This document shows positions 43,142 to 52,940 of a DNA stretch of 64,000 nt, one piece after another. The notes under the pieces were generated by a model. That model saw only the letters and a list, made by a program, of their open reading frames with translations. It had not been told where the DNA came from and did not search any database. The position numbers and the translations under genes are program-made. Location: positions 11,983 to 75,982 of the forward strand of contig JANQGC010000155.1 in NCBI GenBank assembly GCA_028277515.1, written 5' to 3'. This DNA comes from Anaerolineae bacterium. GTDB taxonomy: Bacteria; Chloroflexota; Anaerolineae; Promineifilales; Promineifilaceae. Positions within the stretch are counted from its first letter, which is position 1, and every line of letters begins with the position of its first letter.

Positions 43142-45664
43142 CTACTCACCCGAAGATACAGCTTCCGTCTGTCCTGGTTCCTGGTCAGAGGGCGGATAAA
43201 CCTCACGAGCTTTACTCGTTCCTGTAGGAGGACCAATGATTTTCATCTCCTCCATAGCATCGATCATTCGCGCGGCGCGTGTATAGCCGATACGGAAGCG
43301 GCGCTGTAATAACGATGTGGACGCTTTGTTTAATTTCCGCACCAGGGCAATGGCCTCCGGCATGAGTTCATCAGCATATTCCGGTTTATCAGCCTCTTCT
43401 TGCAAGGCTTCCCAAAGAGGCTGCTGCTGGGGAGTCTCCTTCTTTTTAGCTGGTTTCTTTTTCTTATTTGTTGACCGGCTACTTGTTGCGGCCGGTTTTT
43501 CGACGACAGAGGGTGACGGTGCCGGCGGGGGCGTTTCCGGAACAAGCGTTGGTGGCACACCAGCATCTTCAGTTCGGCTCTCCTGACGATTTTTACTTGT
43601 GGACGAAGCCGTTTTATTTGATGTTCTTGGCCTGGCCGATTCGGCCGTAATGGTGGCGCTGCGTCGCGCGCGCTGCCAATAGCCTATGAGGCGGCCGAGT
43701 TCTACATCGCTTACAAAACAACCTTGTAACCGTAAGGGGGCCGGTGCATCCGGTTTTTGGAATAGCATATCTCCCTGGCCGAGCAGCCGTTCAGCGCCCG
43801 TGCTGTCCAAAATGACCCTGCTGTCCGTGCTTGATGCCACGGCAAAAGCGATACGCGCCGGGAAATTGGCCTTGATCAATCCGGTTACCACGTCCACAGA
43901 CGGCCGTTGGGTGGCAATAACCAGGTGAATACCCGTGGCACGGGCTAACTGCGCCAGACGGGTGACCGCCCGTTCCGTATCCTCCGGAGCCAACATCATC
44001 AAATCAGCCAGCTCATCAATGATCAACACAATGTAAGGCATCTTCTGCCCGTTCTTTCGCCGGCCCAGCTTCTTGTTGTAATCGACAATATGGCGCACCC
44101 CTAAATCGGCAAACTGTTTATAACGCGAATCCATCTCTTTCAGCGCCCATTGTAATGTGCTGATCACCCGGTCCATTTCCACAATGACCGGCGCGGCCAG
44201 GTGCGGAATGCCATTGTAGCCAGTCAGTTCCACCCGCTTGGGATCGATCATAATCAGCTTCAAATCATCAGGTGTATTGCGCAGCAGCAGGCAGCTAATA
44301 ATGCCGTTCACACAAACCGACTTACCAGCACCGGTGGTGCCCGCAATCAACAAATGGGGCATAGTCGTCAAATCGGCCACAATTGACTGCCCGGACACAT
44401 TTTGACCCAATCCCAATGCCAGAGGGGATTTTATTTTTCGATACTCAAGTGATTCCATCACATCACGAAGGGACACCACTGATTTGGAAGGATTGGGCAC
44501 CTCAATTCCGACATAACTTTTGCCCGGAACCGGAGCCTGGATGCGGATGGATCGTGCGGCAAGAGCCAGGGCCAGATCGTCAGCGAGCCCGGATATTTTG
44601 CCCACCTTAACTTTGGTGCGCCGACCATTACGCATCTCAATATAATTGGGTTCAACCCCAAACTGAGTAACCGTCGGTCCCTGGTTAATTTCGACAACCG
44701 TAGCTGGTGCTCCAAAGCTCTCCAGGGTATGCTCAATGATTTCGACTTGCTCTCGAATTGATGCGCTGTTTAAATCTAGATCCGTTCCTGATTCCAATAT
44801 CTCGCTGACAATCGGCAGGGTCCACTTGTAGCCCGAATCCTGCCCATTGGCAGTGACCGGCGTTGATTTCGATTTTTTAGAAGATCTTGCCGGTTTTTTC
44901 TTCTTGGTCACCCGATCCCGGCCGCGATTGGGGGCCGCTTTTGACTCTTCTTGTTGCTGCTCCTGCTGATCGGGCATCAAACTCAATTGCACCGGCTCGC
45001 TGCTTTTGGCACGACTAGGATTCAGACGAATGGCCCGCCTTGGGCTTTCTTCAATCTCAGAATCATGAGACTCATGAGAAAACGCGCTCTTCATATAATT
45101 ACCCAAATCCTGGCGGCTTACGCCCGAAACTAGAATCGCGCCCAAAATACCCAGGACCATCAATATAAATATCGCTCCTAAATTACCTACCAGGGCTGTT
45201 AACGACGAACCAATAGCCCCGCCAATGTAGCCCCCACCGGTTCCTGACTCGGCAACCTGCCAATAATCAATTTGCACATCACTTAAAACAACAGCCAGCA
45301 TAGAGGCAAAGCCAAGAAAAACTAGAAATAATAATCCGATACCTAAAAGACGGTATATAGGAAGCTGCGGGGGTTGATCCATTCCCAGGAGGACAAGGTA
45401 CAAACCAATCGCACCGGTGATCACGGGCACAAAATAACTGCCCCAGCCAAAAATGCGCCACAATTGATTAAACAACCATGCGGTGAGCTGGCCTTGACCC
45501 GGTGACAGCAAACTTAAGGCCAGGATGGCGGTGAGAAAAATCACGCCAATACCGGCGATCAGGATTTTTTGCGAACGAGATACAGAAAAGCTTATGCGGC
45601 TGGTACTGCTGCGCTTGGTTGATTTCCGCCTGGTGCTTTTCTTCCGGGTTCTTTTGCGAGTCAT
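43142..45664 (-). CDS. ftsK: FtsK/SpoIIIE DNA translocase
   Basis: An 840-residue chromosome-segregation motor at the division septum. A basic N-terminal tail precedes about four membrane helices (residues 30-185). A linker of about 100 polar residues leads to the motor: Walker A AGTTGAGKSVCVNG, Walker B YIVLIIDELADLM, then ATQRPSVDVVTG. The C-terminal gamma winged-helix domain that reads KOPS-type sequences is present near the end (LIRKLNKASTSLLQRRFRIGYTRAARMID). TGCTATAAT lies about 30 bases upstream of the ATG, with AGGAAC between. Confidence 0.96.
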   Translation of the reverse strand: MTRKRTRKKSTRRKSTKRSSTSRISFSVSRSQKILIAGIGVIFLTAILALSLLSPGQGQLTAWLFNQLWRIFGWGSYFVPVITGAIGLYLVLLGMDQPPQLPIYRLLGIGLLFLVFLGFASMLAVVLSDVQIDYWQVAESGTGGGYIGGAIGSSLTALVGNLGAIFILMVLGILGAILVSGVSRQDLGNYMKSAFSHESHDSEIEESPRRAIRLNPSRAKSSEPVQLSLMPDQQEQQQEESKAAPNRGRDRVTKKKKPARSSKKSKSTPVTANGQDSGYKWTLPIVSEILESGTDLDLNSASIREQVEIIEHTLESFGAPATVVEINQGPTVTQFGVEPNYIEMRNGRRTKVKVGKISGLADDLALALAARSIRIQAPVPGKSYVGIEVPNPSKSVVSLRDVMESLEYRKIKSPLALGLGQNVSGQSIVADLTTMPHLLIAGTTGAGKSVCVNGIISCLLLRNTPDDLKLIMIDPKRVELTGYNGIPHLAAPVIVEMDRVISTLQWALKEMDSRYKQFADLGVRHIVDYNKKLGRRKNGQKMPYIVLIIDELADLMMLAPEDTERAVTRLAQLARATGIHLVIATQRPSVDVVTGLIKANFPARIAFAVASSTDSRVILDSTGAERLLGQGDMLFQKPDAPAPLRLQGCFVSDVELGRLIGYWQRARRSATITAESARPRTSNKTASSTSKNRQESRTEDAGVPPTLVPETPPPAPSPSVVEKPAATSSRSTNKKKKPAKKKETPQQQPLWEALQEEADKPEYADELMPEAIALVRKLNKASTSLLQRRFRIGYTRAARMIDAMEEMKIIGPPTGTSKAREVYPPSDQEPGQTEAVSSGE

Positions 45665-45793
45665 AGCTCAAATGTTCCTACGGATGCATTATAGCATGAA
45701 TGAGGCCGGGCGTCAGCCAACCCCAAATGTGATAAGATTATGGTTCGGCATCCTGCCTAGCCAGGAAATAAACCAGGTTGAGTGTATTTTTTG

Positions 45794-46600
45794 ATGGTTT
45801 TTCTCAACTCAGAGGACAATGTTCCACATTTTCAGTTTGAAGGTTTGACCCAATTCACGGCCGTCCGCCATGCCGTGTTTACCCGTCAGGGCGGCGTTAG
45901 CCCAGCCCCGTTTTCCTCTCTTAATTTAAGCGTATCCGTCGCCGATGAAAAAGAGCGTGTGTATGCTAACCGCCGGCGTGCTTATGGCATTTTCGGCCGT
46001 GACACATCCAGTGTCGTCCATGCTCATCTGGTTCATGAAGCGCAAATCGCCCGTGTCAGCCAGGAAAACAACGGTACCTGGCTGGCTCATACGGACGGTA
46101 TCGTCACCAATGAACCGGGCTGTGCCCTAACGATGAATTATGCTGATTGCGCTCCGGTGTTTATCTACGATCCGATTAACCATGCCATTGGTTTAGGACA
46201 TGCCGGGTGGAAGGGCGCGGTTGTGGATTTGCCGGGAGCGATGGTCAGAAAGATGACGGCCGAATTTGGCAGCGATCCAGCAACTCTCACCGCTGCTATT
46301 GGCCCGGCTATCGGGCCTTGCTGCTACGAAGTTGACCAACCCTTAACCGGACAAGTACATCAAACATTTCCAGAAGCGGCCGATTTACTCATCGATTCAC
46401 CGCATGGCCAGCCACAGGTAAACGGCGGGCGACCGCATTTCGACCTTCCCAGGGCGAACCGGGTGAATCTACAGCGCGCAGGGGTTGAGCAGATCATCAT
46501 GTCTGGCCTTTGCACGGCCTGTCATACAGAGTTTTTCTTTTCTCACCGGGCGGAAAAGGGAACGACCGGCCGTTTTGGTGTCATTATCATTTTAGATTGA
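45794..46600 (+). CDS. pgeF: Multicopper-oxidase-like PgeF (YfiH) protein
   Basis: A 268-residue protein of the YfiH/PgeF family (DUF152), linked to peptidoglycan editing and purine nucleoside phosphorylase activity. Metal-ligand segments HLVHEAQIARV, TMNYADCAPVFIYD, GLGHAGWKGAVVDL, CCYEVD and CTACHTEFFFSHRAEKG are all there. I start at ATG 45794 rather than the in-frame GTG 45782, because AGGTTGAG lies at a suitable distance. It is divergent from ftsK. Confidence 0.93.
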   Translation: MVFLNSEDNVPHFQFEGLTQFTAVRHAVFTRQGGVSPAPFSSLNLSVSVADEKERVYANRRRAYGIFGRDTSSVVHAHLVHEAQIARVSQENNGTWLAHTDGIVTNEPGCALTMNYADCAPVFIYDPINHAIGLGHAGWKGAVVDLPGAMVRKMTAEFGSDPATLTAAIGPAIGPCCYEVDQPLTGQVHQTFPEAADLLIDSPHGQPQVNGGRPHFDLPRANRVNLQRAGVEQIIMSGLCTACHTEFFFSHRAEKGTTGRFGVIIILD

Positions 46601-46698
46601 CCCAGAATTGCCGGATAACCATACCCTCAAAAATAAATCCAAGTAAAATATGGGTATATTGACAATTCTATTCAAAGATGCCAGCAGAGAGGTAATGA

Positions 46699-46911
46699 AT
46701 GAAACCACCGTATTATGATAATGATTTGATCCAGACCCTTCAACTCAGCGGTGAATACATCGGACAATCCGATCATCCTGAGAATCATGCCGATTGGGTC
46801 CTTTTTTTGGTAGATGAGATTAAGAGCCAGGTTAAGGAAGAAGAATATGCGGCCATGCTACAAAAATTAAACAGCAGCGTTTCTAAAATGTGGGAAGAGG
46901 AAATCAGCTAG
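46699..46911 (+). CDS. Small acidic protein, 70 residues
   Basis: A short protein with no recognised family. It begins MKPPYYDNDLIQTLQ and its C-terminal half is an amphipathic acidic helix (SQVKEEEYAAMLQKLNSSVS). AGAGAGG precedes the ATG, and the frame, start and ribosome site support a real gene. It sits alone between pgeF and the zinc-ribbon gene. Confidence 0.6.
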   Translation: MKPPYYDNDLIQTLQLSGEYIGQSDHPENHADWVLFLVDEIKSQVKEEEYAAMLQKLNSSVSKMWEEEIS

Positions 46912-46923
46912 ACAGTCTTTAGG

Positions 46924-47985
46924 TTAGCTAAACAACAAACCAACAAGAACAAATAATACCCAGGCTAGACTGATGTAGATGGCGGACCATCCCAATACAC
47001 GGCCGAGGGTCGCCTTAAATCGTCCCGGCTCGTCGAACAAAGCCTCCAGGTTTTGATACCAGGCCGCCTGGCGGGCCTGGCCTACAGCCCACCAACCAAA
47101 GAGCAAACTGGGGATGAGACCTAACAGGATGCTGAGCGCCAACCGGATAGGCGTAAACGCCTGTCCAATGCGCTCTAAGAAAGCCATCGACCCATCCCCA
47201 ACCAGCAGTTCCGGTAAAACTAAGATAAGAAAAGGAATAAGTGTAGCAGCGATGGCGATCAAACCTGATCGCATACTGGATTGGGCTGCTTTAGCGGCTG
47301 CGTTTTGCAGATCGGGCTGCACGGCTTCCAGGGTCAAAGGACGGCCGCAGGAAGGGCAATATTTACTGCTGCGCATGACCGTGGCTGAGCAAGCCTGACA
47401 TACTTCCAGGTACGGCGTGCGGTCCGTGAATACTTGAGGGTCCACTTTCAGCTCAATCACCCTGTCCTGTTGATTTTTGACCAACACACCGGGATTATCC
47501 GGGATCGGCATAGGCGCGGCCGTATTATCGGAAGCTGCCACAATCTCCGTACCCTGCTCGTCAACCACAGCAGGCAAAGTTTGATCGGAATTCCCCCCGG
47601 GCAGCAGCGCGCGCGCCCTACTGGCGATTTGCGACCGCCTGGCTCTGCTCTCCTTCTTCTTGGCAATATCAACCCATTGGATGGTGGCATCCGCCTGTAC
47701 ACGACCCGCGCCATCCGTGACATAGGCAGATATTTGGTTTAATAGCTGCTGTGCCTTTTCCGGGTCCGATACTTCCAATTCCAGTATGGATGTCTGCTCA
47801 AACCGGCGCACCCTGACAATGACTTCCTGTTCCTGCAAGCCCAACAATTTAGGCATTCCGGCGACAATGACACCTGTTTCTTCATTATAAACTTGCAGCC
47901 GGGCATTCATATTGGCTAATGTGAAGAGAGCGCAGCGCATGACCACTTCGCCCGGCACCGGAAAAGGTCTTTTTTCTTTAATCAT
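46924..47985 (-). CDS. Membrane protein with zinc ribbon, uncharacterised
   Basis: A protein of about 353 residues. Its N-terminal part (FPVPGEVVMRCALFTLANMN onward) resembles domains of about 110 residues with mixed strands. A central zinc ribbon is C-Q-A-C...C-P-S-C. Three helices follow (AAATLIPFLILVLPEL, LALSILLGLIPSLLFGWW, AIYISLAWVLFVLVGLLF). The frame extends to 48183, but TGTTAGAAT ends seven bases before ATG 47985, so that start is chosen. The family is unknown to me. Confidence 0.72.
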   Translation of the reverse strand: MIKEKRPFPVPGEVVMRCALFTLANMNARLQVYNEETGVIVAGMPKLLGLQEQEVIVRVRRFEQTSILELEVSDPEKAQQLLNQISAYVTDGAGRVQADATIQWVDIAKKKESRARRSQIASRARALLPGGNSDQTLPAVVDEQGTEIVAASDNTAAPMPIPDNPGVLVKNQQDRVIELKVDPQVFTDRTPYLEVCQACSATVMRSSKYCPSCGRPLTLEAVQPDLQNAAAKAAQSSMRSGLIAIAATLIPFLILVLPELLVGDGSMAFLERIGQAFTPIRLALSILLGLIPSLLFGWWAVGQARQAAWYQNLEALFDEPGRFKATLGRVLGWSAIYISLAWVLFVLVGLLFS

Positions 47986-47992
47986 TCCTATC

Positions 47993-48001
47993 ATTCTAAC
48001 A
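47993..48001 (-). promoter_or_regulatory. Extended -10 before the zinc-ribbon gene
   Basis: TGTTAGAAT on the reverse strand; the hexamer ends at 47993, seven bases before ATG 47985. No ribosome site is seen. Upstream, at 48016-48029, is the perfect palindrome AGAATGATCATTCT. Confidence 0.5.
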
Positions 48002-48130
48002 TACACTGGCAAAATAGAATGATCATTCTTAACGCCCAATTTACGTGTCGCCTCCAACTTGACCATTTTTTGCATCATTGTTAAATTCTTTTGCGGGATT
48101 GAGACCGTTACCTCATAGGAGAAGCAGATA

Positions 48131-48898
48131 TTGATCCGTAGAAATAAACGCATCCAGGCTATATTATTCGATTTGGATGACACCTTGATTGATTGGTCGG
48201 AACAGAATGAAAACTATCTGGAGTTCACGCGGCCGCACCTTGACAATATCTATGATTATCTGAGCGAGCGGGATCATGATCTGCCCGATCGCCCTGTTTT
48301 TTACGATAGATATCTTGAGGTCTTAGTCAAGGAATGGCAAACCGCCAAGAAAACCTGGTCCGGCGTCAATTTCGAGGCTGCCTTAAACTCGTTTCTCAAT
48401 GGGCTTGACTTGGACTGCCGCCAAATCGACTTCGATCAGGTCATGCGCGTCTATGATATGAAACCGGTTCCCGGGGTTACTCTTTTCCAGGACACCCACT
48501 CTGTGTTGGAAACGCTGCGCAATAAAGATTATAAAATCGGCCTGATCACCAATTCCATGATGCCCATGTGGATGCGCGATGTGGAATTAGAGGCGTATGG
48601 CATCCTGGATTTTTTTGATGTGCGGCTCACCTCCGGTGATGTCGGATATATGAAGCCCCATCCGGAAATTTACCAGCAGGCGCTGGATATCTTGGGCATT
48701 CAACCGCAGAGGGCGTTGTTCGTCGGTGACCGTCCGGCGAATGATATCGCCGGAGCCAATGCCGTGGGTCTGATCAGTGTGCTCATGTCTCCACCCCACC
48801 TGGAACGGGAATTGAACGAGGTTCAACCTGATCATATAATTAACAAGTTGAGTGAATTAATACCTATATTAAATAGGTTAGAATCAAACGATATTTGA
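48131..48898 (+). CDS. HAD-superfamily hydrolase (YjjG-like)
   Basis: A 255-residue haloacid dehalogenase-type hydrolase, probably a phosphatase. Motif I ILFDLDDTLIDW (nucleophile Asp and acid Asp), motif II ITNS, motif III lysine in GYMKPHPEIY, and motif IV FVGDRPANDIAGA are complete. The start is TTG 48131 with AGGAGAA seven bases upstream. It is divergent from the zinc-ribbon gene. Substrate unknown; nucleotide phosphatase activity is one option. Confidence 0.9.
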   Translation: MIRRNKRIQAILFDLDDTLIDWSEQNENYLEFTRPHLDNIYDYLSERDHDLPDRPVFYDRYLEVLVKEWQTAKKTWSGVNFEAALNSFLNGLDLDCRQIDFDQVMRVYDMKPVPGVTLFQDTHSVLETLRNKDYKIGLITNSMMPMWMRDVELEAYGILDFFDVRLTSGDVGYMKPHPEIYQQALDILGIQPQRALFVGDRPANDIAGANAVGLISVLMSPPHLERELNEVQPDHIINKLSELIPILNRLESNDI

Positions 48899-48914
48899 AA
48901 TCGAGGATTTAGTC

Positions 48915-49796
48915 ATGAGTAAACCAGGGCGAAATGATCCATGCTACTGCGGCAGTGGGAAAAAATATAAGCAGTGCCACCTTCGGAAGGACCAGGCGGA
49001 GGAACATGAACGCCGGGCTAAGGCGGACGCAGCCCGGTTCCTGCGTCTGGATGTTCCCGGTTTTGCGCGAGAGGAACGCTTTGCAGATGATTTTGATCGT
49101 GCTTTACCCGTATACTGGAATGAATATTATGATGCCGATAACGTCGGGCAGATGAGTGAATTTGAGGCCTTACGTTTCCTTGACTGGTTTGTCTTCGATT
49201 ATACCCTTAAAGACGGCCGGCGCATTCTGGATATCTATCAAGAAGAACATGCAGACGATTTGCAGCCCTTGCAAAAAGAACTCCTGGAATCCTGGGTGAC
49301 GGCCCCACCGGCCGGCGCTTATGAATTAACCGGTTATGAAGGTCAACTGCTCAAACTGCAAGACTTCTTTACCGGTGATACCTACGAGGTATTTGAAGCG
49401 AGTGGTAAGGGTAATGTGGAGATTGGCGAGGTGATTTTAACTCGCCTGGTTCCTGTGTTTGACCAGCTTGAATTCAGCACCCCGGCCGCCTACCTGCCAA
49501 AAGACGAGATCGAAGGCTTGCAAGAGACGCTGGAGGAGGCACAGCAAGTAGATGCTAAGGAACACCCCAAAGCAACTACAGTAGCGTTCATGCGCCGCAA
49601 CAACCAGCTTTTGGTGCACCATGCTCTGGCCCAGGCCGAACGGCTCGGCCGTCCCCCGGTGGCCCGTCTCGATCCAAACCGGACTGATCCGCCCATTCAA
49701 CGCCAGCATGGCCACGGCAAAGAACAGGTTGTCCGGCAGCGGAACTACGGCAGCACCCAGCCAAAGCTGGCCCAAACCCGCCGGAAAGCTGTCTAG
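48915..49796 (+). CDS. SEC-C motif protein
   Basis: A 293-residue protein with an N-terminal SEC-C zinc module: GRNDPCYCGSGKKYKQCH, giving C-x-C...C-H ligands. The remaining 250 residues are acidic with no assigned domain; LPVYWNEYYDADNVGQ and FLDWFVFDYTLKDGRRIL recur in related Chloroflexota and cyanobacterial proteins as far as I can judge. SEC-C modules occur at the end of SecA and in proteins that bind RNA or ribosomes. Close upstream of aroA. Confidence 0.82.
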   Translation: MSKPGRNDPCYCGSGKKYKQCHLRKDQAEEHERRAKADAARFLRLDVPGFAREERFADDFDRALPVYWNEYYDADNVGQMSEFEALRFLDWFVFDYTLKDGRRILDIYQEEHADDLQPLQKELLESWVTAPPAGAYELTGYEGQLLKLQDFFTGDTYEVFEASGKGNVEIGEVILTRLVPVFDQLEFSTPAAYLPKDEIEGLQETLEEAQQVDAKEHPKATTVAFMRRNNQLLVHHALAQAERLGRPPVARLDPNRTDPPIQRQHGHGKEQVVRQRNYGSTQPKLAQTRRKAV

Positions 49797-49829
49797 GCTG
49801 GCCAACATGTTGAGCACAACCGCCTCCCT

Positions 49830-51164
49830 ATGAGCACAACGGCCACCTTACGCATCATTTCACAAAAGACCCCACTCAAGGGCACGGTCACCGTCTCCGG
49901 CGACAAATCAATCAGCCACCGGGCAATTATGCTCGCCTCAATCGCCAGTGGAACCAGCACCATCCGCAATTGGCTGCCGGCTGGTGATACACTGGCAACA
50001 CTTAAAGCAGCGCAGGCCCTGGGTGTGAAGGTCACAGTTGGCCGGAAGACCAAAATGGGCTGGGATTTGCAAATCGAGGGGCGTGGCCTGCATGGTTTAC
50101 TGCCGCCTGATGAACCGATTAACTGCCGAAATGCCGGCACCGGACTGCGGCTTCTGGCCGGGTTAATGGCCGGGCAACGCTTTCCAGTCATTCTGGATGG
50201 CAGTGAGCAATTACGTAAACGGCCGATGCGCCGTATCACCGACCCTTTAACCGAAATGGGCGCTCATATCACCTCTGAAAACGGCCGCGCGCCCCTTCAT
50301 ATTCAGCCCTCATCACTCAAAGGCATTTCATACCGCATGAAAGTAGCCAGCGCGCAGGTCAAAAGCGCGATTTTGCTTGCCGGACTTTATGCCCAGGATG
50401 AGACACGCGTATTCCAGCCCGGTCCGGCGCGCGATCATACCGAACGCATGCTGAAGGCGATGGGCGTTCCCTTAACCCAAGAGGGTGATTGGATCTATTT
50501 GCCGGAATTTAATAGCTCTCGGGAACTGCAACCTTTGAATTTAACCGTTCCCGGGGACATCTCTTCCGCCGCCTTTCCCCTCGTCGCCGCAGCCATCGTT
50601 CCCCATTCCGAAATTACCATCCAAAACGTAGGTGCGAATGAGACACGTACCGGCCTTTTATCCATGCTGAGAGCGATGGGCGCCAGTTTTACAATCGAAA
50701 ATGAGCGCGTCACCGGTGGCGAACCGGCTGTCGATTTAAGCGTGCGCTTTGATGAACTGCACGCCGCAGCAGTCAATGGAGAAACTGTTGTGCGCGGCAT
50801 TGATGAGTTCCCTATTTGGGCCGTTGCCGCCACCCAGGCCGCCGGGGTAAGTTCGGTTAGCGATGCTGCCGAGTTGCGGGTCAAGGAAGTTGATCGCATA
50901 TCCGTTTTAGCCGGCGAATTGCAAAAAATGGGCGTGCCCATTGAGGAAAGAATGGACGGTTTTGCGGTTGATGGCCCGCTGCGGCCGCAAGGCGCGGAGG
51001 TTAACAGCCATGACGATCACCGCCTGGCCATGTCCCTGGCCATCGCCGGCCTGGTCGCCGAAGGGGAGACTCTCATTCATGATGTTGGCTGCACGCGAGA
51101 TAGTTTTCCAGGATTTGTGGAGACAATGCAGAAGTTGGGCGCGCAGATGGAGTGGAGTGAATAA
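49830..51164 (+). CDS. aroA: 3-phosphoshikimate 1-carboxyvinyltransferase (EPSP synthase)
   Basis: A 444-residue EPSP synthase of the shikimate pathway, transferring enolpyruvyl from PEP to shikimate-3-phosphate. DKSISHRAIMLASIASG carries the catalytic lysine, NCRNAGTGLRLLAG is the glycine loop that determines glyphosate binding, and EVDRISVLAGELQKMG and DDHRLAMSLAIAGL follow. The enzyme appears complete. It ends seven bases before rsmI, which probably shares its transcript. No other aro gene is in the window. Confidence 0.96.
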   Translation: MSTTATLRIISQKTPLKGTVTVSGDKSISHRAIMLASIASGTSTIRNWLPAGDTLATLKAAQALGVKVTVGRKTKMGWDLQIEGRGLHGLLPPDEPINCRNAGTGLRLLAGLMAGQRFPVILDGSEQLRKRPMRRITDPLTEMGAHITSENGRAPLHIQPSSLKGISYRMKVASAQVKSAILLAGLYAQDETRVFQPGPARDHTERMLKAMGVPLTQEGDWIYLPEFNSSRELQPLNLTVPGDISSAAFPLVAAAIVPHSEITIQNVGANETRTGLLSMLRAMGASFTIENERVTGGEPAVDLSVRFDELHAAAVNGETVVRGIDEFPIWAVAATQAAGVSSVSDAAELRVKEVDRISVLAGELQKMGVPIEERMDGFAVDGPLRPQGAEVNSHDDHRLAMSLAIAGLVAEGETLIHDVGCTRDSFPGFVETMQKLGAQMEWSE

Positions 51165-51170
51165 ACGGCC

Positions 51171-51833
51171 GTGCTCTATCTTGTGGCCACTCCCATCGGC
51201 AACCTTTCCGACATCACCCTGCGCGCCCTGGAAATATTGCGCCAAGCGGATTATGTGGCCAGCGAAGATACACGCAAGACAGGACGGCTTTTAAAACACT
51301 TCCAAATTAAGAAACCTCAAATTTCTTTTCATGAGCACAACGAACAGCAAGTCGGGCCGCGCATTCTGCGACTGCTTGAAGCAGGACAGGATGTTGCCCT
51401 GGTCAGCGACGCAGGCACACCGGGCATCGCTGATCCCGGTTATTCTCTCGTCCGAAAGGCTATCGAAAACACCCTACCCTATACGATGATTCCTGGCCCA
51501 TCAGCCTTAATCATGGCTGTTGTTTTGTCAGGCCTGCCCACCCACTCATTTACCTTTCGCGGTTTCCCCCCACGCAAGGGGGGCAAAAGACGCCGTTTTT
51601 TAGAAGTCGATCAAGAATCTCCCCACACCCTTGTTTTCTATGAAAGCCCCTATCGCTTAAAAGCCTTTCTGGCCGATGCCCTGGCTATTTACGGTGACCG
51701 GCCGGCCGCCATCGCCAACGAATTGACCAAGCTGCATGAATCAATTCAGCAAGGAACACTCTCTGAACTGCTGGCCGGATTGGGGGAAGAAGAACCACGC
51801 GGTGAGTATGTGGTGGTTATTGGAGCACAATAA
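51171..51833 (+). CDS. rsmI: 16S rRNA (cytidine-1402-2'-O)-methyltransferase
   Basis: A 220-residue RsmI of the tetrapyrrole-methylase fold; methylates C1402 of 16S rRNA at O2'. [49 protein letters not shown] and PGPSALIMA are characteristic. Family members are usually 270-290 residues, so the C-terminal helical extension is lacking. Start is GTG 51171. Its stop overlaps the next ATG (TAATG). Confidence 0.93.
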   Translation: MLYLVATPIGNLSDITLRALEILRQADYVASEDTRKTGRLLKHFQIKKPQISFHEHNEQQVGPRILRLLEAGQDVALVSDAGTPGIADPGYSLVRKAIENTLPYTMIPGPSALIMAVVLSGLPTHSFTFRGFPPRKGGKRRRFLEVDQESPHTLVFYESPYRLKAFLADALAIYGDRPAAIANELTKLHESIQQGTLSELLAGLGEEEPRGEYVVVIGAQ

Positions 51834-52279
51834 TGGGCTTTGAAGTTTCCCCCGAAGTGCGGATGGTCCTCAATACGATGGAGGCTTTTGTCCGTGAAGA
51901 GTTGATCCCCTTAGAACGCTATTTCCTGCATCATGATTTCCAGACTTTACTGCCGCTCATGGAAGAAAAACGGCGGCAGGCCAAAGAATTGGGCTTATGG
52001 CTGCCGCAGATCGCGCAAGAATATGGTGGCATGGGGCTTTCACTGGTTGAACACGGCTTCGTCAGCGAGGTATTGGGGCGCACGCCATTGGGCCATTACG
52101 CCTTCAACTGCCAGGCGCCCGATGCCGGCAATATGGAAATTTTGATTGAGTATGGTACGGCCGAACAAAAGGAACACTTTCTACAACCGCTCCTGGCCGG
52201 GGATATCCGCAGCTGCTTTTCCATGACCGAGCCGGAAAATCCCGGTTCTAACCCGACCTGGATGAGCGCATTGATGTAG
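51833..52279 (+). pseudogene. Acyl-CoA dehydrogenase fragment, truncated
   Basis: The N-terminal 145 residues of an acyl-CoA dehydrogenase: FVREELIPLERYFL, LWLPQIAQEYGGMGL and IRSCFSMTEPENPGSNPTWM are typical. After the FAD-binding TEPENPGS region the sequence departs and stops, so the FAD and substrate domains are missing. The following bases belong to a different gene (see next entry), which marks a deletion junction. It could be expressed as a short protein but not as a dehydrogenase. Confidence 0.75.
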
Positions 52280-52571
52280 TGCGTACGGAAGCAGCCGATC
52301 CCCCTTATATGCAGGCCCTGGCTATGATGCCTGTGGTGATATGGGATTTTTAACACGGCAGGAACTGGTTGAACGGTATGCTGAGCAGAGCGGCCGATCA
52401 GTGGCCGATATCAGCTTTTACCATACCCTGGGCCTATTCCGGGTAACGGTGATCATCGCCCAGATTTATTACCGCTACCAGCGCGGCCAAACCCAGGATG
52501 AACGCTTCGCCATGTTTGAAATGATGATCCCCATGATGGCCCGCGTTGCCCAGGAGACGGCCGGAATTTAG
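52264..52571 (+). pseudogene. C-terminal remnant of a phosphotransferase (APH-like) gene
   Basis: The bases after the dehydrogenase fragment encode EAADPPYMQALAMMP in one frame and, after a frameshift near 52330, FLTRQELVERYAEQSG and TLGLFRVTVIIAQIYYRY in another. This matches the C-terminal end of the aminoglycoside-phosphotransferase-like family often paired with acyl-CoA dehydrogenases (ACAD10 type). The N-terminal kinase part is absent. Together with the dehydrogenase fragment it marks a deleted region once containing both genes. Confidence 0.7.
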
Positions 52572-52940
52572 ACATTTTGTAATCTAATGCGCGTATCCGG
52601 CTACAGACATCCAGGACATCTGCTTGCCCGCCTCAAAAAAGAGATTCCTACATGTCATCCCGAAAGCCCCTACGTCGAAGACGACGTCCAAGGAGTAAAG
52701 AAACTCTAAATTGTCATCCCGAGGGAACGGAGGGATCTGCTTCTCAACCTTCATACAGATTTCTCGCTCCGCTGCTAATGACATTGTAGCACGAGCTTTC
52801 CAGCTTGCGGCTGAAACAACCTGGAAAGGTTGTTCTACAGTACCACAAAGCGACGGTGATTTTTGTGTGACGTCATTCACTCATAGAACAGAGCTTGCGA
52901 TGTGGAATATCTTGAAATGACAAACTAAGTTCTAATAGAT
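52572..52940. other. Gene-free stretch with repeats
   Basis: No gene is seen. It holds two variants of the phrase TGTCATCCCGA (52653-52664 and 52712-52723) that read like dispersed genomic repeats, and one copy of the hairpin repeat AACAACCT...AGGTTGTT (52815-52834) followed by CTACAGTA. A small reverse frame at 52584-52880 looks like noise. Confidence 0.7.
52785..52842. repeat. Hairpin repeat with CTTTCCAGCTTGCG opening, copy 1
   Basis: Contains CTTTCCAGCTTGCG and the hairpin AACAACCT-GGAA-AGGTTGTT followed by CTACAGTA. The second copy at 60563-60644 has the same layout with a compensatory change in the stem. Confidence 0.65.
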
